A stretch of 64,000 nt of DNA from Mesorhizobium loti. GTDB lineage: Bacteria; Pseudomonadota; Alphaproteobacteria; Rhizobiales; Rhizobiaceae. The translations under genes and the position numbers were made by a program. The stretch's first letter is position 1, and each line of letters opens with the position of its first letter. Of the stretch, positions 8,079 to 14,858 are shown in pieces. Location: contig AP017606.1 of NCBI GenBank assembly GCA_002356515.1, forward strand, positions 62,001-126,000. The letters are read 5' to 3'. The notes beneath the pieces are model-generated. The model saw only the letters and a list, made by a program, of their open reading frames with translations, searched no databases and was not told where the DNA came from.

Positions 8079-8642
8079 ATGAAACCGCAATCTGTCAGTC
8101 TCGCTCCGCCTTTGGGGTTTCTTTATCGGATAGGTCAATGCCAAAAGTGCATGCGCCAATCATTCGTCGCAGCCATGGCATTGGTGTCTGGCGCCATAGT
8201 AATCACCGCAGGGTTTGAGCGATCGTTTCCAGAGCTTACGCTGGCGGTCGTCAGCCTCGCGAGCGCGGCGACGGCTCTGTGGATCATTCACATCGTCGTC
8301 TTCGGACTGCGGGCGGCGACTTACGCCCGCAGTCCGCGCCAGGATGCAGACGGTTTGGACAAGCCGACAACATTCAGTCGCCGGGCCATAATAGGCGTTT
8401 TCCTGAAAACCGTGGCGGGGGCGGCGCTCGCTACAGCCCTTCCGGGACTGGCAGCAGCCATGGGCGAATGTCCCGGCAAAATGAACTGCGGCTTTTCATC
8501 CTGTGCGCAGTCGGGCCAGGTATGGTGCTGTCCGCGAGGGTATCCGATCCTCAATCTGTGCAACTGCAGCTGTTACCAGACCGTCCAGGGGGTGACTCAA
8601 GCCGGCTGCAACCAGACCGGAAGCTGTTTCACGGAGTTCTAG
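8079..8642 (+). CDS. Membrane protein with Cys-rich secreted tail
   Basis: Not recognised. 187 residues with two hydrophobic helices (about 28-46 and 52-75). A third hydrophobic segment follows a twin-arginine-like FSRRAIIGVFLKT (about 98-125), and then a C-terminal domain of ~60 residues with about ten cysteines (CPGKMNCGFSSC, WCCPRGYP, CNCSCYQ). The tail probably faces the periplasm. The start is set by AAGGA before ATG; a longer frame begins at 8028. It carries box B and converges on the PAN operon end, 20 bases away. Confidence 0.7.
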   Translation: MKPQSVSLAPPLGFLYRIGQCQKCMRQSFVAAMALVSGAIVITAGFERSFPELTLAVVSLASAATALWIIHIVVFGLRAATYARSPRQDADGLDKPTTFSRRAIIGVFLKTVAGAALATALPGLAAAMGECPGKMNCGFSSCAQSGQVWCCPRGYPILNLCNCSCYQTVQGVTQAGCNQTGSCFTEF

Positions 8643-8661
8643 CCTATCCTTATGGAATAAC

Positions 8662-9516
8662 TCAGTTCTGGCGTTTGGCGCCGCTGTCGGTGCCCCGGCT
8701 GCTAAAATATTCGCCCGGCTGCTCGAAGAGGACGCAACGCCTTTGCGAAACGGTAAATCCGAACGCCACGCACTGCTCGACGTTCCAGCATTCGTTTGCG
8801 CAAGCGTCCCGGTTCGGTGACGTCAGGACGCGGAAGCCGTTACCGGAAAAGGCCTTGTTATTGAAGTATTCCATGTGCACGGGTGCGCCCGACGAACTCG
8901 GTGGGCCAACGTCTGAAAGGACCCCGCTGGTGGCGCGGGCGTTCATCAGGAGCTGGCCAGTCTCGCCCTTCAGGAAGCACTTCCTGTTCCAGGCGTCGTA
9001 AGTGTAGGCCCGGCAGGAGGGTCCCGTAGTTCGACAAATCGCTTCGCACTGATCGGCGTCCTGTGCCGCCATGGAGGCGATCGAACCGCCGGTGAGGTCC
9101 CTGTTGAGGAAACGCGAGAAACTGACTGGGGGCGGTTGAACGGCGACCACCTCGGGTGCGGGCGGCGCAGGCGGGTTGGTCGGTGGACGGTAGCCTGGGA
9201 TCAGGTTGCGGGCGCCCGCCGTGTGATCTTGGCTGTCTCCCGCGCCGACGACGGCCGAGAAGAGCCTGCAGAGGCCCCCAGGCGACGAATAGTCAAAGCC
9301 GATGCATCCAGAACGCGTAGAGCAGAGCCTCCTGCAGGACTCGAGGACTGGGATGGTGACCGTCGCGCTGACGGGTCCGTTCAGCATGGTCTGCGGATAG
9401 TCGAAGAAGACGTCGGTCGACTGCGCGCCCGCTGTCTGGATTCCAGGCCAAAGAGCAGCGGCGGCAAAGGCGACGCCGAAAAGAAGCCTGGCTTGTCGGT
9501 TCTTGGTCAGCCGCAT
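8662..9516 (-). CDS. Secreted PAN/Apple-domain protein 1
   Basis: 284 residues with a signal peptide (LLFGVAFAAAALWPG, cleavage near TAGA-QS) and three Cys-paired PAN_4-like modules. The first (about 35-110) is the module shared by five proteins of this island: FFDYPQTML, CRRLCSTRSGCIGFD, CRLF, then PGYRPPTNPP. Two further modules have CEAICRTTGPSC and CANECWNVEQC. PAN domains bind proteins or glycans; the ligand here is unknown. It is the last gene of the long minus-strand operon. Confidence 0.8.
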   Translation of the reverse strand: MRLTKNRQARLLFGVAFAAAALWPGIQTAGAQSTDVFFDYPQTMLNGPVSATVTIPVLESCRRLCSTRSGCIGFDYSSPGGLCRLFSAVVGAGDSQDHTAGARNLIPGYRPPTNPPAPPAPEVVAVQPPPVSFSRFLNRDLTGGSIASMAAQDADQCEAICRTTGPSCRAYTYDAWNRKCFLKGETGQLLMNARATSGVLSDVGPPSSSGAPVHMEYFNNKAFSGNGFRVLTSPNRDACANECWNVEQCVAFGFTVSQRRCVLFEQPGEYFSSRGTDSGAKRQN

Positions 9517-9527
9517 TCAAGTTGCCT

Positions 9528-9893
9528 TTATCGCCGAGTTGCCAGGAGGACCACAAGTAGAAGGGTGAGCCCTACGCAGAACAGGGCTTTCCATCTCCAT
9601 CGGGCGGCCAGTCGCATCATCAGAAACGGGGAACTTTCATCATTGGTGGCAACGTCACGAGCTCGCATCCCCAAATAGATCGCGATCAGGAATAGGCTGA
9701 TTGCAGCCCACCAGTGTGCGAAACTTGCATTCTCCATATGACCTTGCACCCAGCCAACGAGGTTATGCCCCCCTATGAGCAGCACGAGGCTTGCAAACAA
9801 TCGCGGAAAGGCCGGAACGCGGTGCGAAAGCGGGAACAGGGCCACCGTCAAGACGAGAAGGCCGACAAGGGTTTCGGATGATTTCCATTTCAT
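9528..9893 (-). CDS. Small integral membrane protein, 121 aa
   Basis: Not recognised. Four hydrophobic segments (TLVGLLVLTVALFPL, LFASLVLLIGGHNLVG, WWAAISLFLIAIYLG, ALFCVGLTLLLVVLLA) with a basic C-terminus. AAGGGGGC lies before the ATG. It sits between two PAN genes with gaps of 11 and 22 bases, so it is probably cotranscribed and may anchor or export the secreted products. Confidence 0.65.
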   Translation of the reverse strand: MKWKSSETLVGLLVLTVALFPLSHRVPAFPRLFASLVLLIGGHNLVGWVQGHMENASFAHWWAAISLFLIAIYLGMRARDVATNDESSPFLMMRLAARWRWKALFCVGLTLLLVVLLATRR

Positions 9894-9915
9894 GGGCTGC
9901 CCCCTTCCAAAGACT

Positions 9916-10986
9916 TCATTCGTAGGGGTCGGGCGCTTGGCACGTCATGTACTTCGCACTCGACCAGCCTCCCGGAACGGCTGCCCATGGATGCCCTCTC
10001 GAATCCCAGGAGAACTGGGTCACCTTGATGGACCGGGAATTCTGGAGGACCTCTCCGGTCAGATCTCCAAAGGGCCTGTTCCTGACGTTGAGCGGGGTGC
10101 CAGTCGGATCCGTGATCCAGCACACCAGGGGTGGATCACGGCGTTCCTGGGGTTGAGCCGTGGAGACCGTCACTCTGGGATTGAGCTGGCGTAGCGCGAC
10201 CGTTGCGTTCAATGCCGCTTCAGCGTCGCAGAACCGAAGCGTCTGGTGGCTCATGCTGGCTTCGGTGGTCCAGGGTTGCCCGCCGCAAAAGCCGCGACAG
10301 TCGCTCGACAGGCTGGTCGATACAAGCGACCGGATGCAGCTGTCATCGTTGACGCATTGAAGGGTGACCACGTTTCGGTCGATCTCGACCGTCCCGAGCC
10401 TAGACCAATCCACCTGGAACGTTGCCTCCAGCGAAAGCGTCGTGACGAGGTTAGCATCGGTGTTTCGGACAGTCTGGGTCCGTCTGTCGACGAAAGCGGC
10501 TTCGCTGTCGGTCTTTCGCCAGCCTCGGTCAAAAAACACGCTCCACGATAGATGCAGTTTGTTGGAGGTCTCGCGCGCGGGCGTGCATTGCCAAGAGCGG
10601 CCGAGCAGCGCGGCCGCCGCGTCGTTCGAGGGCGGGTTGGACGGCGCACGGTAGCCCGGGACAACACTTCGGGTCCCGGCCGAGCGCGAGGGGTTCGCCG
10701 TCGCCCTGGCGATGGTCTTGAATAGCCTACAGATGCTCGCCTCGTGCGAGTAATCGAATCCCAGGCAGCCCGAACGCTCGGAGCAGATTTCCTTGCAGCG
10801 CTCCGGGGGGACGGCCATGTTCGCGCTGATCTCTCCATCGAGCGTGGTCTGCGGATAGTCGAAGAACCCGCTGTCGGCCTGTGCGTCCGCAAGCCCGGCT
10901 CCAGTAGTCAGGACGGCGGCGACTGCCACCGCAAAGAGAAGTCTTGCGGTCGTGCGCGTGATGGCAAACGCCAACATGCTTCGCAT
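9916..10986 (-). CDS. Secreted PAN protein 2 with SH3-like end
   Basis: 356 residues: a signal peptide (LLFAVAVAAVLTTGAGLADA), the shared N-terminal PAN module (GFFDYPQTTL, CKEICSERSGCLGFD, CRLF, PGYRAPSNPP), a middle ~190-residue region of unknown fold with several Cys (SLSSDCRGFCGGQPW), and a final segment GTPLNVRNRPFGDLTG typical of a bacterial SH3 (SH3b) domain. SH3b domains often bind cell-wall peptides, which fits the neighbouring glycosidase. Ten bases separate it from that gene. Confidence 0.75.
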   Translation of the reverse strand: MRSMLAFAITRTTARLLFAVAVAAVLTTGAGLADAQADSGFFDYPQTTLDGEISANMAVPPERCKEICSERSGCLGFDYSHEASICRLFKTIARATANPSRSAGTRSVVPGYRAPSNPPSNDAAAALLGRSWQCTPARETSNKLHLSWSVFFDRGWRKTDSEAAFVDRRTQTVRNTDANLVTTLSLEATFQVDWSRLGTVEIDRNVVTLQCVNDDSCIRSLVSTSLSSDCRGFCGGQPWTTEASMSHQTLRFCDAEAALNATVALRQLNPRVTVSTAQPQERRDPPLVCWITDPTGTPLNVRNRPFGDLTGEVLQNSRSIKVTQFSWDSRGHPWAAVPGGWSSAKYMTCQAPDPYE

Positions 10987-10995
10987 GCCTGGTCG

Positions 10996-12180
10996 CTATC
11001 GCTCCCTCACCACGGTCGTCTCCTGGGAAACGGCCGATCCCAGCTTCCTTTTCATGCGCATCACGTTCTCATAGGATGTCTTGATGCGATCGAGCATTTC
11101 GGGATTCCGCTGCGCTTCCTCGGAAAGGATCGCGGCGACCTTTTCCGGGATCGCAGGATCAGGATGTTTGTCGTTGGCGAAAATCAGGATGTCGTTGCCG
11201 GCCATGACCGCCCGGAGCACAGAGTCCTCGAAACTGACGTTGTCGGTGATGGCCTGCATCTGCATGTCGTCGCTGATGACCACGCCCTTGAAGTGCAGGT
11301 TGTCGCGTAGAAGCGTGGTCAGCGTCGCGCGGGACAGCGAGGCGGGGATATCGGGGGAGAAGGCCAGCTTCGCGTTTATCACGTGCGCGGCCATGACCAT
11401 GTCGACGTCCCCCGACGCGATCAGGCCCTTATAAGGCAGAAGCTCCTTGTCGCTCCATGTCTTGGTGACGTCGGCAATTCCCTTGTGGCTGTCCTTGGTG
11501 CTGGAGCCGTGTCCAGGAAAGTGTTTCAGGGCCGTTAGCACTCCCTTCGCGCGATGCGCTTCGATAAAAGCCCTGGCGTACGCTTCAACTTTCTGCGGAT
11601 CGGCGGAAAAGCTCCTGCCAAGCTTGCCGATGATGGGATTCGCCGGGTTGACGTTGAGGTCGACGACCGGGGCCAGATTGAGGTTGAATCCCAGGCTTGA
11701 GAGATCTGAAGCGAGGTCCTGGTAAACCACGCTGGCCTCGTCGGGACTCATGGTCTTTGCCACGGTCGCCTCGCTTGGCACCTCCCTGAACCCGACCTCG
11801 CCGGTAAGCCTCTGGATGCGGCCCCCCTCCTGATCGATGGCGACAAGCAGGGGGGCCGTGGCGTATTGCTGCAAACCCTTGTTCAGTTGCCGAACGGCCT
11901 CAAGGCTCGAAATGTTGCGTCCCAGATAGATGACGCCAGTTATTTCACCTGCCTCTGCCTGTTTGACGACCCGCTTGTATCCGTCGTCGTCGGGACTGTC
12001 GCCGACGAAGCCGACCAGCACCATCTGTCCGATCATTTGGCGCAGTCTGCCATCTTCGACGGCGCGGTGCAGGTTGGCCGTCCGCAGGTGGGCTTCCGGC
12101 GCCGGGTCAGCTCGCAGAGGTGCGGAAATGCCAAGGAGTGTGCATGCGGCAGCTATGAAGGTTGCGATCCACCGCGACAT
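10996..12180 (-). CDS. Secreted GH3 beta-N-acetylhexosaminidase
   Basis: Glycoside hydrolase family 3, NagZ-like: removes N-acetylglucosamine from muropeptides or chitin-type oligosaccharides. Diagnostic stretches are VAIDQEGGRIQRL, KHFPGHGSS (with the family's His on the catalytic loop) and VISDDMQM, which holds the catalytic Asp. Unlike classical cytoplasmic NagZ it has a signal peptide (FIAAACTLLGISAPLRA-D) and should act in the periplasm. AAGGA before the ATG at 12180 sets the start. It lies inside the PAN/Srf operon, two bases after the upstream PAN gene. Confidence 0.88.
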   Translation of the reverse strand: MSRWIATFIAAACTLLGISAPLRADPAPEAHLRTANLHRAVEDGRLRQMIGQMVLVGFVGDSPDDDGYKRVVKQAEAGEITGVIYLGRNISSLEAVRQLNKGLQQYATAPLLVAIDQEGGRIQRLTGEVGFREVPSEATVAKTMSPDEASVVYQDLASDLSSLGFNLNLAPVVDLNVNPANPIIGKLGRSFSADPQKVEAYARAFIEAHRAKGVLTALKHFPGHGSSTKDSHKGIADVTKTWSDKELLPYKGLIASGDVDMVMAAHVINAKLAFSPDIPASLSRATLTTLLRDNLHFKGVVISDDMQMQAITDNVSFEDSVLRAVMAGNDILIFANDKHPDPAIPEKVAAILSEEAQRNPEMLDRIKTSYENVMRMKRKLGSAVSQETTVVRER

Positions 12181-12182
12181 AT

Positions 12183-13055
12183 TCAATTCCTTGGGCTGAC
12201 GGGGCGAACGAAGTCAGGCTGGACCGTCCGGCTATTTTTCCGCGCCGAGGTCATGCCTTTTCTGCGCACCGGATAGAGGTTCGAGCTGTAGACCAGGTAG
12301 CATCGGTTCGGCCGCGCGTTGGCCCATGTGAAGCCGCCGCACTGGCCGTTCGAGCTGCATTGCTGCATGCATTCTTCATACGAGGCCGCGTATGTCTCCG
12401 CGCTGTCTCCGATGAACGCGCTCGTCGTGAAGAGTTCCCATCCTACGGTCAGGTTTGGGGGAGGGGCCGCGGGGCCAGCCTTGAAGTAGAGGCCGGACCA
12501 CCCCAGCGCGTAGGTTTGCACGAAATCGAAACCCGATTTCAGGAAGCAGCGGTTGGCCTCGAGGTTATAGGTGAAGGCCCGGCACGAGTTCTGGCTGTCG
12601 CATGTCGCCCGGCAGTTTTCCGCATTGGGCGCGGGCATGCCTTTCGGGACGAGGTCGCCTCCAAAAAGGTCGACGCCGCTGTAGGCCGCGTAATACCAGG
12701 ACTCGGCGTTGCGCGGATCGCTGTAGCCCGGAATCCGGTTCCGGGTGCCTGCGGTAGAGAGCGTGTTGGGCTGAGCCGAGCCGATACCGGTGAATAGGCG
12801 GCAGATATTGGTGACTGACGAATGGTCGAAGCCCGCGCAACCCGAACGTTCCCGGCAAAGTCTCCGGCAGTCGTCCAAAGGCCGTTCGAACTCCGCGCTG
12901 GTGCCTCCCTCTAGCGCTGTCCCAGGATAGTCCCAAAAATCCGGCTGGCCTTCAGCCGACACCTTTGGTGCAATCCCAGAACCTGCAAGTGTAAGGAATA
13001 GCAGCGCGACAGCGATTCCCGCCATGCGCGCGCGGCCCCGACTACTTAGCTGCAT
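12183..13055 (-). CDS. Secreted PAN/Apple-domain protein 3
   Basis: 290 residues: signal peptide (IAVALLFLTLAGSG), then the shared module (FWDYPGTALEG, CRRLCRERSGCAGFD, CRLF, PGYSDPRN). Two more PAN-like modules follow, with CRATCDSQNSCRAFTY and CMQQCSSNGQCGGFTW. The tail is basic. It has the same three-module layout as PAN protein 1, so the two are probably paralogues. Two bases separate it from the glycosidase gene downstream and 52 from the gene upstream. Confidence 0.8.
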   Translation of the reverse strand: MQLSSRGRARMAGIAVALLFLTLAGSGIAPKVSAEGQPDFWDYPGTALEGGTSAEFERPLDDCRRLCRERSGCAGFDHSSVTNICRLFTGIGSAQPNTLSTAGTRNRIPGYSDPRNAESWYYAAYSGVDLFGGDLVPKGMPAPNAENCRATCDSQNSCRAFTYNLEANRCFLKSGFDFVQTYALGWSGLYFKAGPAAPPPNLTVGWELFTTSAFIGDSAETYAASYEECMQQCSSNGQCGGFTWANARPNRCYLVYSSNLYPVRRKGMTSARKNSRTVQPDFVRPVSPRN

Positions 13056-13107
13056 CCCCTCAATTTCCCCGATTGCCCAAATTCATCACCAATGCGCAGG
13101 CACTGGG

Positions 13108-13827
13108 TCAGGGGTTGATCGACCCCTCGCAGTAGGTAGTCCGAAGGAAGCTTTGGTAGGCCGCGGCATGGCTCGAATTGCTGTCGCCGACATCCTGGCA
13201 AAGTGAGGTGAGCAGCTTGCTCGCTTCCGAATTGCCTTCCAGAGCGAGCTCGAAATAGGACCTGCCAGCTTTGTTGGCGTCGGCGGCGTCCACGCGGTCC
13301 TGCGCGAACGTTCGCGGGTCGTACCAGCGTGCGATTTCGAGCTTGGCGTCCTGGTTGCCTCTCTGCATGGCGAGGTTGATCGCCTGCATGCCGACGTCGC
13401 GGTTGTGGCGATCGAAGGCCTCTTTGCTCAGGGCGAAGAGTTCGTGGCCGTCCGAGTCTGTCGGCTTGAGTTTCTCTAGCCTGGCTGCGAGTGGCGGGTT
13501 GAGTGGCTCGCGGTAGTTCGGGATCAGGCTGCGCGTCTGGGCTGTTGACCCCGTATCCTGCCGCCCCCCGGTTATGCTGGCGTACATGTGGCATTCGTTC
13601 TTCGGGGAAATGTCGACGCCCATGCAACCCGAACGCCCCACGCACAGCTTTCGGCATTCTTCGAGCGGCTTGGGAAACTCTGCGCTCGCAATCCCGAGTA
13701 GGAGCGTGTCCGGATAAATGAAGAGCTCGTCCTCCGTTGCGCTTTGGGCAGCTAATTGCCCGGATGCGCCCAGGAACGCCAACGCCGCTACGGCCCCGAC
13801 GGCAAGCCACAAACCGTTCTTCCGCAT
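13108..13827 (-). CDS. Secreted PAN protein 4 with Sel1-like end
   Basis: 239 residues: signal peptide (WLAVGAVAALAFLGASG), a PAN module variant (LFIYPDTLL, CRKLCVGRSGCMGVD; CHMY replaces CRLF), and a ~125-residue C-terminal domain (TDSDGHELFALS, RGNQDAKLEIARWYDP, TTYCEG) closely similar to the C-terminus of the next membrane protein. I choose the ATG at 13827, which follows GGAGGA and starts the signal peptide. An ATG at 13893 overlapping the upstream stop is the alternative. The Sel1/TPR-like domain suggests protein-protein contact. Confidence 0.72.
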   Translation of the reverse strand: MRKNGLWLAVGAVAALAFLGASGQLAAQSATEDELFIYPDTLLLGIASAEFPKPLEECRKLCVGRSGCMGVDISPKNECHMYASITGGRQDTGSTAQTRSLIPNYREPLNPPLAARLEKLKPTDSDGHELFALSKEAFDRHNRDVGMQAINLAMQRGNQDAKLEIARWYDPRTFAQDRVDAADANKAGRSYFELALEGNSEASKLLTSLCQDVGDSNSSHAAAYQSFLRTTYCEGSINP

Positions 13828-13889
13828 TTGCCTCTGTCCTCCGATGGCTTCGCAAGCGGCGAGTTGCCGAGCCATGCCGTTCCTGGTTG

Positions 13890-14858
13890 TCATTCCAAGG
13901 TCCCCTCGCAATAGGTGTTCGTCAGGAACCCGTTGAACGTAGGATCCTGAGGGGAGCTTGCGTTTTTGGCACAAAGTGAACGGAGCAAATCCTTGGCTTC
14001 CGCTTTGCCCTCTATTACCAACTCGAAATAGTATCGGGCAGCCTTGTTCGCGTCAGGCCGATCCGCTTTGGCCGGATCGAAGGAGATCGGGTCGTACCAG
14101 CGCGCGATCTGGAGCTTGGCGTCCTGGTTGCCCCGTTCCATCGCAAGGTTGATCGACTGCAAGCCGATGCCTCCGTTTCCCTGGCGGTATGCGTCGCCGC
14201 TCAAGGCGAAGAGTTCGTGGCCATCCTTATCCGTGCGCTTCAGCCTTTCGAAACGCGCGGCCAAGGGCTCAGGCGGATTTATCCAGGGATCCAGCCAGCC
14301 CAGTCTGTAGCCGCCGTAGGTTCCTGCTGCAGCCAGAAGAAGGGCTAGAGGAATAACAAAATACAGGTACCGCCACCCGCTCTTTGGCTTCGCGATAGGT
14401 TGCGCAACAGGGGCTATCGGCGGCGGTGGCAATGGTGGGTCCGGAACCGGAACCCGATCGATGAAACGTTCAGGCAGAGGAGGGAGGGCCACGGGAGGAG
14501 CGGTCAGCTCTTGTGACCATCCGCCAGGTTGTGGCGTGACCGGAGGCCAGAACGCATTGCCCCAGACGTTCAGGCCATCGACTTCGATCTTCACCTGGAG
14601 ATCGACCGGGATTCGGTCGCAGACTTCAGGCCCTACGACCATCGTCGTCGATCCGGTGGTCCGGTTCACGACCTCCGCCGCCACGGTAGCCGGCCGCGCC
14701 TGCCACCCGCCATCGCCCAAATACGGTGTGTCTCCCGACTTGCGCGTGATCGACAGCCGCAGCAGCCGGGAACTGCCCAATTCTTGTGGAAACACGATCA
14801 GGGCGTGCCCGAACAGGCGCGACTCATCCTCCGCTATTTTCAACGGAACCTGCATCAT
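13890..14858 (-). CDS. Single-pass membrane protein with Sel1-like periplasmic domain
   Basis: 322 residues in three parts. A soluble N-terminal beta-rich domain (1-120) is followed by a Pro-rich linker (PLPPPPIAPVAQPIAKP) and one membrane helix (about 163-184). The C-terminal Sel1-like domain (TDKDGHELFALS, RGNQDAKLQIARWYDP, NTYCEG) matches that of PAN protein 4. With the N-terminus in the cytosol, the Sel1-like part is periplasmic. It overlaps srfC by four bases, so it should be made with it. The name of the N-terminal domain is unknown to me. Confidence 0.7.
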   Translation of the reverse strand: MMQVPLKIAEDESRLFGHALIVFPQELGSSRLLRLSITRKSGDTPYLGDGGWQARPATVAAEVVNRTTGSTTMVVGPEVCDRIPVDLQVKIEVDGLNVWGNAFWPPVTPQPGGWSQELTAPPVALPPLPERFIDRVPVPDPPLPPPPIAPVAQPIAKPKSGWRYLYFVIPLALLLAAAGTYGGYRLGWLDPWINPPEPLAARFERLKRTDKDGHELFALSGDAYRQGNGGIGLQSINLAMERGNQDAKLQIARWYDPISFDPAKADRPDANKAARYYFELVIEGKAEAKDLLRSLCAKNASSPQDPTFNGFLTNTYCEGTLE

